Assembly: GCA_004144595.1 (NCBI GenBank)
Contig: SEEM01000009.1
Coordinates: forward strand, 29,877-93,876
Reading direction: 5' to 3'
DNA from: Hyphomicrobiales bacterium
GTDB lineage: Bacteria; Pseudomonadota; Alphaproteobacteria; Rhizobiales; Beijerinckiaceae
DNA: 64,000 nucleotides
Part shown: piece after piece, positions 28,321 through 37,697 of the stretch
Layout: each line of letters opens with the position of its first letter
Position numbering within the stretch: position 1 is the stretch's first letter
Notes under the pieces: generated by a model
What the model was told of the DNA's origin: nothing
Seen by the model: the letters and a program-made list of their open reading frames with translations, nothing else
Database searches by the model: none
Program-made: the position numbers and the translations under genes

Positions 28321-28416
28321 ATGCTCACGATTGCCGCCGCCAGCCCCGCCCGCCGCCACCGCGTGCTGCCCGAGCCGCTCCCGGCAAGGCCGGAAATCAG
28401 CGCGCCCTCCAACTGA
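28321..28416 (+). CDS. Possible 31-residue leader peptide of the exopolysaccharide operon
   Basis: A short frame (MLTIAAASPARRHRVLPEPL...) preceded by the best ribosome-binding sequence in the area, GGAGGAG at 28312-28318. It stops 11 bp before the chain-length determinant ATG, which has no visible ribosome-binding site of its own. Translation of the leader may therefore carry ribosomes into the operon. No homologue is recognised. Confidence 0.45.
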   Translation: MLTIAAASPARRHRVLPEPLPARPEISAPSN

Positions 28417-28427
28417 CGCAGACCGAC

Positions 28428-29852
28428 ATGTACGTCACGACCGACACCAGCCCGATGCCGGGCGGGAACGATCTGCCTTATCGACAAGCGGTCGAAAAGG
28501 CGCGCCCGCCGGCCGATGCGATCAGCCCGACGCGGGTTCTGGGCTGGCTCCTGCGTGGCTGGCCCTGGCTGGCGGTCGCGGCCTTCGCCGGCGGCGCCGC
28601 AGCGGTCGGGGCGGGTCAACTTGTGACGCCTCGCTTCACCGCCACGACGGAGCTGACGATCGCGCCGTCCAACCTGCTGATCGCCCCGAACGACCTCTAC
28701 GCGACCAATATCCAGAGCGACAGCCAGATCCTGGATGTCGAGAGCAAGATGCGGATGATCGCCTCGGGTAATGTCCTGCGGCGGGTCGTTGACGCGCTCG
28801 ATCTCGGGAACGACCCCGAATTCGCGCCCAGCCCATGGCTGCCTGACTTCCTTTGGGCATCCGACCAGCCCCATCGGGCGACCGAGCTCGCCCGCATCCT
28901 CGCCAGACGCGTCACGGTGACCCGGCAGGAACGCTCCTATGTCGTATCCGTGTCGGCATGGGCCGGTGAGGCGTCCCTCTCGGCCCGGCTCGCCAACGCC
29001 ATCGCCGAAACCTTCCGGGCCGAGATCGTGCGAGCCGATGCCGAGCGGGTCGGGCGTGCGGCGCAGGGACTGAGCGCCCGGCTCGGCGAGATCAAGGCTG
29101 CGGCGTCTGTCGCAGAAGACCAGGTCGAGGAGTTCCGTCGTGCGCACGGCCTGCAACAAGGCCTCTCGAAGCAGCCGCTCAGCTCGGAAGCGCTGGAACG
29201 GATGAGCGCCAAGCTGACCGACGCCAAGGCACGCCTGGCCGAGGCGGAAGCCCGCTACGGCGAGGTGTCGCGCTCCGTCTCGACGCAGGGCGTGCAAGGC
29301 GGCGGCGTGCAATCGCAGACGCTCGCCGGATTGCTCGCCGACGAGGCGGGCCTGCGCCGACAGGTCGCGGTGCTCACCAAGACGCTCGGGCCCCGACACC
29401 CGTCCCTGGCGAATGTGCTCGCTGAAGCCGACGCGTTGACCATGGCGATCAGATCCGAGACCGAGCGCCTGCGGCGCGCCGCACGCATCGAGGTCGATCA
29501 GGCGAGGCGCGCGCTCGACACGCTGAACGGCGAGACGAAAGCTCTGCGCGGCAGCGTTTCCGTCGACGACCAGGCCCTGGTCAAGCTGCGCGAACTCGAG
29601 CGCGAGGCCGCCGCCCGCAGCGCGCTCTACCAGACCTTCCTGACGCGGGCCGGCGAGACCGCCCAGCGCCAGCAGATCGACGCGACCGATGTGCGCGTGA
29701 TTACCCCGGCCACCGCGCCCTCGCGGCCGATCTGGCCACTCCGTCCGATCATCGCGGCCGCAGCCGGCATGGCGCTGGGGCTGCTGCTCGCGGCGGGCGG
29801 GCTGACGGGGCTCGGATATCTCCGCGCGATCCGCAGGAGCGCCACGCCATGA
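28428..29852 (+). CDS. Exopolysaccharide chain-length determinant (Wzz/GumC-like)
   Basis: Inner-membrane polysaccharide co-polymerase that controls chain length and export. The 474-residue protein has an N-terminal membrane segment (WPWLAVAAFAGGAAAVGAGQLV), a Wzz domain FTATTELTIAPSNLL, a long periplasmic coiled coil (about residues 190-390: LSARLGEIKAAASVAEDQVEEF onward), and a C-terminal membrane segment (IIAAAAGMALGLLLAAGGLTG). It lacks the cytoplasmic tyrosine-kinase domain of Wzc. The ATG at 28428 gives the normal N-terminus, but a ribosome-binding site is missing. Its stop overlaps the next start as ATGA. Confidence 0.88.
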   Translation: MYVTTDTSPMPGGNDLPYRQAVEKARPPADAISPTRVLGWLLRGWPWLAVAAFAGGAAAVGAGQLVTPRFTATTELTIAPSNLLIAPNDLYATNIQSDSQILDVESKMRMIASGNVLRRVVDALDLGNDPEFAPSPWLPDFLWASDQPHRATELARILARRVTVTRQERSYVVSVSAWAGEASLSARLANAIAETFRAEIVRADAERVGRAAQGLSARLGEIKAAASVAEDQVEEFRRAHGLQQGLSKQPLSSEALERMSAKLTDAKARLAEAEARYGEVSRSVSTQGVQGGGVQSQTLAGLLADEAGLRRQVAVLTKTLGPRHPSLANVLAEADALTMAIRSETERLRRAARIEVDQARRALDTLNGETKALRGSVSVDDQALVKLRELEREAAARSALYQTFLTRAGETAQRQQIDATDVRVITPATAPSRPIWPLRPIIAAAAGMALGLLLAAGGLTGLGYLRAIRRSATP

Positions 29853-31168
29853 TGGACCAGATGCAACCACGCCCGGTGGCCGGTATCGCGGCCCCCCTGC
29901 TCTTCACGGCGACGCTGCTGTTCTATCTGGTCACGCTGACGCCGTTCATCGACCTCTCGGCCGTCGCCACGGGCGATGCCGCGACTGTCAAGTCGAACAT
30001 CCTCAACCAGCTCGTCTATCTCGGGCTGACGGCGGCGCTGTGGCTCGCCGCCTTCCGGTCGAGCGCGCGCCATCTCGTCGCCCGTCCACGCGGCATCCTG
30101 ATCGTGATGCTGCTCTGGTTCGCGGTCGTCTCCGCCCTCTCAGTGCAGCCCGATCTCGCGCTCAAACGCGTCTTGCTTGCGATGCTGACGCTTGTGAACG
30201 GCAGCATCCTGCTCCTGCTGCCGCGCTCCGAGCGCCAGTTCGCCGGCATGCTCACGCTGTGCTGCCTCGGTGCGCTGGCGCTGGCCTATCTCGGCGTCGC
30301 ACTGATGCCGCATCTGGCGATCCATCAGGCCAGCGAAATCCGCGAGCCGATGAGCGCCGGGCTCTGGCGCGGGCATTTCGCCCATAAGAACGTCGCGGCG
30401 GCGGCGATGGTGGTGATCAGCTTCGTCGGCCTCTACCTGTTCGGCACGGGCCGGCGCGTCGTCGGCTGCGTGATGATCCTGCTGGCGGCCGCGTTCCTCG
30501 CCCGGACCGGCGGAAAATCCGCGATCGCCGCCCTGCCCGGCATCCTCGCCATCGCCTGGGCCTTCGAGCGCTGGCGCGCCATGCGGGTCCCGATGGTCGT
30601 GCTGGGGATCGCGGCGATCAACATCCTGACGATCGGCTGCGCGATGTCCCCGACCATCCGCGGCCTGATCGCCCAGCTCGGCATCGACCCGACCTTCACC
30701 AACCGCGTCGACATCTGGAAGATCGGCGCGACCACCGTCCTGGACAAGCCGTTGACCGGCCACGGCTTCCAACTGTTCTGGCAGACCGACGCGATGGTCC
30801 ACAAGGGTGGCGCTGCGGCCGGCTGGGCCTACGCTGCCTTCAACGGCCACAATGCCTATCTCGACATGGCGATCACCACCGGCATCCCCGGCCTGGCCCT
30901 GACGCTCGTCCTCATCGTCTGGCTGCCGCTGCGCGCCATCGCCCGCGCCGAAGCGACCACCAACGACCCTGCCCTGACCCGCCTGTTCGTCCGGATCTGG
31001 CTCTACGGAATTCTCGCGGCCTGCGTCGAGAGCCTGTTCTTCCAGTCCGGCAGCCTAATCTGGTTCATGCTCGTCGTCGCGATCTTCGGCCTGCATCTCC
31101 AGGCCAGCGCGCACGAGATCCGCGAGCCGGCGAACCATCTCCGCGGCATGGAGCCGGCCCATGCCTGA
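29849..31168 (+). CDS. O-antigen ligase/polymerase family membrane protein (Wzy-like)
   Basis: Joins polysaccharide repeat units on the periplasmic face, or ligates the finished chain. The 439-residue protein has about eleven hydrophobic segments and a Wzy_C-type periplasmic loop with RGHFAHKNVAAAAMV and TNRVDIWKIGATTVLDKPLTGHGFQLFW, the conserved H and W-K-x-G pattern of this family. It overlaps the upstream gene by four bases and the deacetylase by eight. A polymerase role is favoured by the presence of a Wzx-type flippase and a chain-length determinant. Confidence 0.88.
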   Translation: MMDQMQPRPVAGIAAPLLFTATLLFYLVTLTPFIDLSAVATGDAATVKSNILNQLVYLGLTAALWLAAFRSSARHLVARPRGILIVMLLWFAVVSALSVQPDLALKRVLLAMLTLVNGSILLLLPRSERQFAGMLTLCCLGALALAYLGVALMPHLAIHQASEIREPMSAGLWRGHFAHKNVAAAAMVVISFVGLYLFGTGRRVVGCVMILLAAAFLARTGGKSAIAALPGILAIAWAFERWRAMRVPMVVLGIAAINILTIGCAMSPTIRGLIAQLGIDPTFTNRVDIWKIGATTVLDKPLTGHGFQLFWQTDAMVHKGGAAAGWAYAAFNGHNAYLDMAITTGIPGLALTLVLIVWLPLRAIARAEATTNDPALTRLFVRIWLYGILAACVESLFFQSGSLIWFMLVVAIFGLHLQASAHEIREPANHLRGMEPAHA

Positions 31169-31979
31169 TCCATCCGCCTCGGAGCACAACGCCCGTCTGC
31201 CGGCTCTGATCGACCGCTATGCCGCGCGCCTGGAAAACCGGCTGATCCGCGCCGTTCCGCGGGAGCTCATGCATATTCCGACGCGGGAGCCGATCGTCTC
31301 CTTCACCTTCGACGACGTGCCGGATTCCGCCCTCGATGCCGGCGCAGCGATCCTCGAAGGAAACGGCGCCCGCGGCACCTTCTACATCTCGGGCGGCCTG
31401 GAAGGGCAGGTCGAACCCGACCGCAGGGTGATCGAGCGGGCAGGCTGCCGGGAGCTCGCGGCACGCGGCCACGAGATCGGCTGCCACAGCTTCGCCCATC
31501 ACGACCTGCGCCATGTCGGCACGCAAGCTCTGATCGAGGACCTCGCCCGCAACGCCGCTTATCTCGACGCCGTCGACCCCCGCGTGGCGCCGCGCAATTT
31601 CGCCTATCCCTACAATAGCGGCTCTTTCGGGAAGCGGGCCCTGCTCGCCCGCACCTTCCGCACTTGCCGCGCCGGTGGCGAGGGGATCAATCGCGGCCCG
31701 GTCGACCCGACCTTCCTGCGCGCGGTCGAGATCCGGCAGCCGCAGCACCATGTGCTGGGGCTCGCCCGCTGGATCGACGCGCTGATCGCCGATCCCGGCT
31801 GGCTGATCTTCTTCACCCATGACGTCGCGCCGCGGCCGACACCCCATGGCTGCACGCCAGCCGGCTTCCACCTGCTCGTCGCCTATGCCGTGACGCGCGG
31901 CTGCCGTGTGCTGACCGTCGATGCCGCGCTCGACACGATGGGTTTGAGGCAGATGGGTCTTGGGGAGCAGCGGCGATGA
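31161..31979 (+). CDS. Polysaccharide deacetylase (NodB/CE4 family)
   Basis: Removes N- or O-acetyl groups from a sugar. The 272-residue protein has the NodB blocks: SFTFDDVPDSALDAG (catalytic Asp and metal Asp), GHEIGCHSFAHHDLRHVG (metal His pair in HxxxH), RNFAYPYNSG, and a late FFTHDVAPRPTPHG with the final His. No signal peptide is visible, so it may act on cytoplasmic lipid-linked intermediates, as in other exopolysaccharide clusters. It overlaps both neighbours (8 bp upstream, ATGA downstream), so translation is coupled. Confidence 0.91.
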   Translation: MPDPSASEHNARLPALIDRYAARLENRLIRAVPRELMHIPTREPIVSFTFDDVPDSALDAGAAILEGNGARGTFYISGGLEGQVEPDRRVIERAGCRELAARGHEIGCHSFAHHDLRHVGTQALIEDLARNAAYLDAVDPRVAPRNFAYPYNSGSFGKRALLARTFRTCRAGGEGINRGPVDPTFLRAVEIRQPQHHVLGLARWIDALIADPGWLIFFTHDVAPRPTPHGCTPAGFHLLVAYAVTRGCRVLTVDAALDTMGLRQMGLGEQRR

Positions 31980-33202
31980 CGCAGCCCCGGCGGCTCCTGG
32001 CCATCAACAACTATTTCTACCGGCGCGGCGGTGCCGAGAGCGTCTTCCTGGATCATATCGACCTGTTCAGCGCAGCCGGCTGGGACGTGGTGCCCTTCGC
32101 GATGCGGCACCCTGCCAACCTGCCGAGCCCCTGGTCCGAGCATTTCGTCTCCGAAATCGAATATGGCGGCGCCGGCGGGCCGTTCACCAAGGCGAGGCAG
32201 GCCGCCAAGGTGATCTTCTCGCTGGAGGCGCGCCGCAAGATCCGCGACCTGATCGGCCGGGCACGCCCGAACGTCGCGCATGCCCATAATGTCTATCACC
32301 ACATCTCGCCGTCGATCTTCGGCGCCCTCAAGGCCGAGGGCGTGCCGCTGGTGATGACGGCCCACGACCTGAAGATCGCCTGCCCTGCCTACAAGATGCT
32401 GAGCGGGGGCAGCGTCTGCGAGCGCTGCCGGGGCGGGCGCATCCACAATGTCCTGCTGCATCGCTGCGTCAAGGATTCGGCCGCGGTGAGCGGGCTCGTG
32501 CTGATGGAGACGCTGGTCCATCGCAGCCTCGGCCTCTATCGCGACACGCTCGACCGCCTGATCGCGCCGAGCCGCTTCTACCGCGACAAGCTGGTGGCAT
32601 GGGGCTGGGACGCGGAGCGCATCGCCTATATCCCCAATTTCATCGACACGCGCGGGTTCACGCCTGCGGCCGGCGAAGGCGATTATTTCGTCTATGCCGG
32701 GCGGCTGGCGCCGGAGAAGGGACTGGCCACGCTCCTGCGCGCCACCGCGCTGGCGCGCCAGAAGCTCGTCCTCGCCGGCAGCGGCCCCGAAGAGCCGCGC
32801 CTGCGCCGGCTCGCCGCGGATTTCGGCGCCGATGTCAGCTTTGCCGGCCATCTCGGCAAGCCGGAACTGCAACGGCTGATCGGCGAAGCGCTGGCGCTCG
32901 TCCTGCCTTCCGAGTGGTACGAGAACGCCCCCGTCAGCATTCTCGAGGCCTATGCGCTCGGACGTCCGGTCATCGGCGCTCGCATCGGCGGCATTCCCGA
33001 ACTGGTCTCCGACGGCGAAACCGGCCTGCTGGTCGAGCCCGGCAATGCTGCCGGCCTGGCCGAGGCGCTGGTCGCGCTCGCTGCACGGCCTCGCGCCGCA
33101 CGCGCCGCAATGGGAGCGGCCGGCCGCGACTGGGCCACCCGCGAATTCTCGCCCGCCCGCTACCGCGAACGCACCCTCAATCTGTACGAGGCGATCTGCT
33201 GA
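31976..33202 (+). CDS. Glycosyltransferase family 4
   Basis: Cytoplasmic sugar transferase of the exopolysaccharide pathway, 408 residues with a GT-B fold. The N-terminal domain has RRGGAESVFLDHIDLFSAAGWDV; the C-terminal donor domain has YAGRLAPEKGLATLLRA, AGSGPEEPRLR, LPSEWYENAPVSILEAYALGRPVI (the E-x7-E type motif) and GETGLLVEPGN. A SGGSVCERCRGG segment is also present, seen in a subgroup of GT4 enzymes. Translationally coupled to both neighbours through ATGA and TGATG overlaps. Donor sugar unknown. Confidence 0.92.
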   Translation: MTQPRRLLAINNYFYRRGGAESVFLDHIDLFSAAGWDVVPFAMRHPANLPSPWSEHFVSEIEYGGAGGPFTKARQAAKVIFSLEARRKIRDLIGRARPNVAHAHNVYHHISPSIFGALKAEGVPLVMTAHDLKIACPAYKMLSGGSVCERCRGGRIHNVLLHRCVKDSAAVSGLVLMETLVHRSLGLYRDTLDRLIAPSRFYRDKLVAWGWDAERIAYIPNFIDTRGFTPAAGEGDYFVYAGRLAPEKGLATLLRATALARQKLVLAGSGPEEPRLRRLAADFGADVSFAGHLGKPELQRLIGEALALVLPSEWYENAPVSILEAYALGRPVIGARIGGIPELVSDGETGLLVEPGNAAGLAEALVALAARPRAARAAMGAAGRDWATREFSPARYRERTLNLYEAIC

Positions 33203-34413
33203 TGTATACGCTCATCCCGCCAATAGGCGCCCATCGACCGGACAGAAAAATCATCTTCGTCGGGCTGCGCGGCATCCCCGAGATCCAGGGCGGGATCGAG
33301 ACCCATGTCGCCGCGATCTCGACACGCCTGGCGGAGCGTGGCTGGCGCGTCGAGGTGCTCGGCCGCTCGCCCTATCTCAGGTCTCGCAAGCCCTATCGCT
33401 GGAAGGGCGTCACCGTCACGCCGGTCTGGTCGCCTCGCTCGCGCAGCTTCGAGACGCTGCTGCATACGGCCCTGAGCCTGTTCGTCGCGGCCAGGCAAAA
33501 CCCGGACCTGGTGCATATCCATGCGATCGGACCGGCGCTGCTGACCCCGCTCGCACGCCTGCTCGGCCTGCATGTCGTGGTAACGCATCACGGCTTCGAC
33601 TACGAGCGCCAGAAATGGGGTGTCGTCGCGAAATCGATCCTGCGAACCGGCGAAGCGATGGGAATGCTGTTCTCGCACGCGAGTATCGGGGTCTCCAAGA
33701 CGATCGTCGACAGCGTCAGCCGCAAGTTCGGCGTCGGTGCGACCTTCATCCCCAACGGAGTCGATAGCCCGCCCACGCAGCTCGGCACCGCCTATCTCGA
33801 TCGGATCGAGGTCAAGCCGCGGCGCTATATCCTGTCCGTCGGGAGGATCGTCGAGGAGAAGCGTCATCTCGATCTGATCAGTGCTTTCGCGCGCCTCGCC
33901 GATCCCGGCCTCAAGCTCGTCATCGCCGGCGCGGCCGATCATGCCGGCTCCTATCAGCGTGCGGTCGAAACTGCGGCGGCAGCGACGCCCGGCGTGGTGA
34001 TGGCGGGCTTCCAGCGCGGCGAAGCATTGTTCCAGCTCTATCGGCATGCCGGCCTGTTCGTCCTCCCCTCGAGCCACGAGGGCATGCCGATGGTGCTGCT
34101 CGAGGCGCTCAGCTACGGCGTGCCCTGCCTGGCGAGCGACATCGATGCCCATCTCGCTCTCGACCTCGGGCAGCAGAGCTACTTCCCGCTCGGCGACGTC
34201 GATCTCCTCGCGAAAGCGATCCGTTCGAAGCTCGCGGCGCCCGATCCGGCCGCGAGCGCCGTCCGCGCGACCCAGGTCCTCGCTTCCTTCGGGTGGGGCA
34301 CGATCGTCGACCGCACCATGGATGTCTACGAGAGCGCCCTTCTTGGCTGGCGGCCCGCCGGCGCGCGCCGACGCCCCGGCGGTCTCGGGCACCGTGTCGA
34401 ACTCGGAGGATGA
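33202..34413 (+). CDS. Glycosyltransferase family 4 (second)
   Basis: GT-B type sugar transferase, 403 residues. The N-terminal domain carries FVGLRGIPEIQGGIETHVAAISTRLAERGW, the DUF1972-type start found in EpsF-like enzymes; the donor domain has YILSVGRIVEEKRHLDLISAF, VIAGAADHAGSYQ, FVLPSSHEGMPMVLLEALSYGVP and LASDIDAHL. The ATG at 33202 overlaps the upstream stop. The 3' end carries the ribosome-binding site of the methyltransferase gene. It probably adds a further sugar to the lipid-linked repeat unit. Confidence 0.92.
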   Translation: MYTLIPPIGAHRPDRKIIFVGLRGIPEIQGGIETHVAAISTRLAERGWRVEVLGRSPYLRSRKPYRWKGVTVTPVWSPRSRSFETLLHTALSLFVAARQNPDLVHIHAIGPALLTPLARLLGLHVVVTHHGFDYERQKWGVVAKSILRTGEAMGMLFSHASIGVSKTIVDSVSRKFGVGATFIPNGVDSPPTQLGTAYLDRIEVKPRRYILSVGRIVEEKRHLDLISAFARLADPGLKLVIAGAADHAGSYQRAVETAAAATPGVVMAGFQRGEALFQLYRHAGLFVLPSSHEGMPMVLLEALSYGVPCLASDIDAHLALDLGQQSYFPLGDVDLLAKAIRSKLAAPDPAASAVRATQVLASFGWGTIVDRTMDVYESALLGWRPAGARRRPGGLGHRVELGG

Positions 34414-34415
34414 CG

Positions 34416-35321
34416 ATGATGCCGACCTTGAGAAATCTGGAAATGACCATTCTCGGCCTCGGCTTCCTCGGCCTCGCCTGGGGCAAGAACAGGCTCAACG
34501 GCTACACCACGCCAAATGGCGTGGCCCAATCCGATCCGGACGGGCAGATCGCCTATCTCCTCGACATCTTCGCCTCATTGGGCCGTTTCATGCCGCCGGA
34601 CGTGGATCTGCGCGGGCGCGATGTTCTGGAACTGAGCCCCGGCGCCTCGCGCGGCAACGGCGTGCTCTTCCTGGCGCTCGGCGCCCGGTCCTATCACGCC
34701 ATCGACGTGTTCGACCTCGCCGGCGGCGAAGATCCCGGCTTCTACGAGCGTCTGCTCAATCGCTTTCCGGAAGGCAGCCCGCTCGACCGGGCGCGGGCGC
34801 TCACGCTCGCCCAAAGCCCCGGAGCCCGCGAATTCGGCTATGCGGTCGGGCGGGACTTCGACATCCCGCGCCTTGCCGAAGGACGTCGGTTCGACCTGAT
34901 CGTCAGTTGCGCCGCGTTCGAGCACTACGACCACCCTGCCACAGCCATCGCGGCAATGACGCGGGTCGCGCGGCCCGGCTGCGAAGCCGTCCATATCATC
35001 GACCTGCAGACGCATTCGCGCTGGATCCGCGAGCAGGATCCCAACAACATCTACCGCTATCCAGCGCCGCTCTACCGGCTCTTCGCCTTTCCCGGGCAGC
35101 CGAACCGGCAGCGCCCCGCCGAATACGTCGACAGCTTCGCAAGCGCGGGCTGGAGCGATGTCCGCTTCGTGCCGTCGCGAACGATCGCCCCCCCGCTTCG
35201 GGAGACCTCGCTGCGCAACCTGGCCGCACCTTTCGCCGGCCAGGCCGACATGGACATCCTCGATGGCGCCCTGACAGCACGCTATCCAGGCAAGCCCGGC
35301 ATCTGGGACGCGTCGTCATGA
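34416..35321 (+). CDS. SAM-dependent methyltransferase, class I-like
   Basis: A 301-residue protein likely to methylate a sugar of the exopolysaccharide. The SAM-binding motif I reads GRDVLELSPGASRGNGVLFLALGA, with IDVFDLAG as the second acidic strand and FDLIVSCAAFEHYDHP as the post-II motif; a helical C-terminal part follows. The N-terminus (LEMTILGLGFLGLAWGKNRL) is hydrophobic and may attach to the membrane. GGAGG at 34405-34409 is best spaced for the ATG at 34416, though ATGs at 34410 and 34419 are also in frame. Overlaps the glycoside hydrolase start (ATGA). Confidence 0.82.
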   Translation: MMPTLRNLEMTILGLGFLGLAWGKNRLNGYTTPNGVAQSDPDGQIAYLLDIFASLGRFMPPDVDLRGRDVLELSPGASRGNGVLFLALGARSYHAIDVFDLAGGEDPGFYERLLNRFPEGSPLDRARALTLAQSPGAREFGYAVGRDFDIPRLAEGRRFDLIVSCAAFEHYDHPATAIAAMTRVARPGCEAVHIIDLQTHSRWIREQDPNNIYRYPAPLYRLFAFPGQPNRQRPAEYVDSFASAGWSDVRFVPSRTIAPPLRETSLRNLAAPFAGQADMDILDGALTARYPGKPGIWDASS

Positions 35322-36550
35322 CGAGCCGTCGTTCCGTTCTCGCCGGCCTTGCAACGCTCGCCTCGCTCGACATCGGGCGAGCTGCGAAGGGAGCCGGCGC
35401 GGACATCCCGCTCTTTCGTCGCGGCATCGGCGTCTCGCACGCCCTGGGCTGGGCAGAGGTCGCAGCCGACGGCTCCTATGGCGATGCGCCCTTCGCGGCC
35501 TCGCGCTTTCGCTTCGATGCGGCGCAGCGTCAATCGATCCGCGCCGCCGGCTTCGATTTCGTGCGGCTTGCCGTCGATGTCGGTCCCTTTCTCGCTTTTC
35601 ATGGTCCGGCCCGCGACAGGCTCGACGCGCTTCTCCTCGCGACGGTGCGCGACATGCTCGATGCCGATCTCGGCGTGATCGTCGATTTGCATCCGAGCGC
35701 TATGAACCCGGCCTATCGGCCAGCTGCTTTGACCGCGGGCGTGGATACGCCGAACTTCCGGGCCGTGCTCGCCCTGCAGGAGCGGCTCGCCGGTCTGCTG
35801 GAGCGCCTTGTCGAAAACAGGGCCGGCAACGCAGCCCCGCGACTGGCCTTCGAACTGATGAACGAACCGGAGGTGCCGCAACCGATCTGGCAGCCCATGC
35901 TCGAAGCCTGCTACCGGGCGGCCCGCAAGGGCTCGGCACGCCTGCCGCTCGTGCTCGGCGGCGGGTCGATGAACGCGGCGGCAGCACTGACCACCATCGA
36001 TATGCGCCCCTTCGCGCGTGATCCGCGCCTGATCTTCACCTATCACGATTACACGCCGTGGCAGTTCACGCATCAGGGCGTGCGCGGAAGTCCGGCCCAT
36101 GCGCTCGATGCGATCCCTTATCCGGCGCCACCTTCGGCTGAGGCGATCACGGCCGCAACCCAGAGGCGCATCGCGAGCCTTGGTCTCGATGGTCCTGCCC
36201 TGGAGCAGGCCGATCAGGCCAAGCGATCGCTGGCGCGCTATGCAGGCGTTGATCGGGCAAGCCTCGAACGGAGCTTTCAGCAGGTCGACGCCTGGCGGAT
36301 CGCACGACGCCTGCCTGCCCATGCTGTCCTGCTCGGCGAGTTCGGTGTCCATCGCACGCCTTATATGGATACGTCCGAGGGGGCTGCCGCCCGCGAGCGC
36401 TGGCTGTGCGACATGCACGAGCTTGCCGAGGCTCGGGGCTTCGCCTGGGCCGCATGGACCTATGCGGGCACGGGCGGGTTCGCGCTCGCCGAAGGCGAGG
36501 TCGGGCCAGGCTTCGACGTCGCGACGCTTCGCGCGCTGGGGCTCCGATGA
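35318..36550 (+). CDS. Secreted glycoside hydrolase family 5 (cellulase-like)
   Basis: Endo-acting beta-glycanase, 410 residues. The N-terminus MTSRRSVLAGLATLASL has a twin-Arg-like RRSVLAGL motif and an Ala-rich cleavage region, so it is exported. The GH5 barrel shows FDFVRLAVDVGPFL, LGVIVDLHPSAMNP, the acid/base Glu in FELMNEPEVPQP, FTYHDYTPWQFTHQG and the nucleophile Glu in LLGEFGVHRTPYM. Within the polysaccharide operon it probably trims or releases the polymer in the periplasm, as the glycanases of other exopolysaccharide loci do. The ATG overlaps the upstream stop; the acyltransferase begins 8 bp after it. Confidence 0.91.
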   Translation: MTSRRSVLAGLATLASLDIGRAAKGAGADIPLFRRGIGVSHALGWAEVAADGSYGDAPFAASRFRFDAAQRQSIRAAGFDFVRLAVDVGPFLAFHGPARDRLDALLLATVRDMLDADLGVIVDLHPSAMNPAYRPAALTAGVDTPNFRAVLALQERLAGLLERLVENRAGNAAPRLAFELMNEPEVPQPIWQPMLEACYRAARKGSARLPLVLGGGSMNAAAALTTIDMRPFARDPRLIFTYHDYTPWQFTHQGVRGSPAHALDAIPYPAPPSAEAITAATQRRIASLGLDGPALEQADQAKRSLARYAGVDRASLERSFQQVDAWRIARRLPAHAVLLGEFGVHRTPYMDTSEGAAARERWLCDMHELAEARGFAWAAWTYAGTGGFALAEGEVGPGFDVATLRALGLR

Positions 36551-36557
36551 AGCCTGC

Positions 36558-37604
36558 ATGACCCAGCGCTATGCCCATCTCGATGTGTTGCGGGCCGGCG
36601 CCGCGCTCGGCGTGATGGTGGAGCACCTGTTCGGCGACCTGCTCCGGCAGGTTCCTTTCGCCACGGGCCCGACGAGCCTCGTCGCGCGATCCGTCGTCGA
36701 GAACCTGAGCCTCGGCCGGTTCGGCGTGGCGCTGTTCTTCCTGATCAGCGGCTTCGTCGTGCCATTCAGCATTCGGGGCGAGCGGCCGCTCAGGCATTTC
36801 GCGATCTCCCGGCTGTTCCGGCTCTATCCCGCGCTATGGCTGGCTCTGGCCGTTCTCACGCTGGCGGCCTGGCTCTGCGGGGAGGCGCCGCCGGCCGCGA
36901 CCGTGCTGGCCAACATGACAATGGCGCCGACGCTTTTCGGCCGACCCTGGCTCTCGCCGATCTACTGGACCCTGTTCGTCGAGCTCGTCTTCTATGTCCT
37001 CGTCGCGCTGCTGTTCGCGACGGGGGGCTTACGCGACATCGTGGTGCTTCTCGGCCTGAGCCTCGGCCTTGTCGCCGCGACCGTCCTGCCCGTGCAGTTG
37101 CGCGTGCAGGGCATCGCCTCCCTGCCGGTCCAGTATCTTGGCATGCACCTGTCGTTCCTGTTTCTCGGGCTGCTGCTGCGGCTCGGGCTGGTCGAGCGCA
37201 GGGCGGGCGCCTGCCTTGCAGCATGGCTTCTCGGTGTCGCGCAACTTGCGGCCGTAATCTCGGTCTCGCCGTTCTCGCTGGCGCGCGGCGACCATTTCGT
37301 CATGGAGGGGCTCGCGCCCGTCCTCGCCGCCTATCTGCTCGCCTTGGCGGTCTTCATGGCAGCGGTCCGATACGAACGACCGCGCTCCGCCCTGCTCGCC
37401 CGGATCGGGCTAATCAGCTATGCGATGTATCTGTTCCACGGGCCGGTCAACGCCGCCGTCTATCGCGTCCTGCCCCTGACCGGGCAGCTCGGCGACCTCT
37501 TGACGATGCTGATCTGCATCGGCGTGACGCTGGCGCTGTCCTGGCTGGTCTATCGCATGGTGGAGCGCCCGATGATCCGGTTTGGGCGCAAGATCGGGTC
37601 GTAG
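36558..37604 (+). CDS. Acyltransferase family 3 membrane protein (OafA/ExoZ type)
   Basis: Inner-membrane O-acyltransferase that puts acetyl or other acyl groups on the polysaccharide. The 348-residue protein has about ten hydrophobic segments and the family motifs LDVLRAGAALGVMVEHLF (the R and H of the acyltransferase-3 site), GRFGVALFFLISGFVVPFSI, and a C-terminal YAMYLFHGPVNAAVYRVLP. ATG at 36558 begins the normal LDVLRA region. It is the last gene of the plus-strand operon and converges on the SecA-like gene with 93 bp between. Confidence 0.91.
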   Translation: MTQRYAHLDVLRAGAALGVMVEHLFGDLLRQVPFATGPTSLVARSVVENLSLGRFGVALFFLISGFVVPFSIRGERPLRHFAISRLFRLYPALWLALAVLTLAAWLCGEAPPAATVLANMTMAPTLFGRPWLSPIYWTLFVELVFYVLVALLFATGGLRDIVVLLGLSLGLVAATVLPVQLRVQGIASLPVQYLGMHLSFLFLGLLLRLGLVERRAGACLAAWLLGVAQLAAVISVSPFSLARGDHFVMEGLAPVLAAYLLALAVFMAAVRYERPRSALLARIGLISYAMYLFHGPVNAAVYRVLPLTGQLGDLLTMLICIGVTLALSWLVYRMVERPMIRFGRKIGS

Positions 37605-37697
37605 CGCTCGAGTCCGCATCGAGACAACGGCGCCAGAGCGTGAAATCTGCTGCGCGCTTCAGCGCGGCCCTTGGCGCCGCAATCGCTGCGAGGCCAC

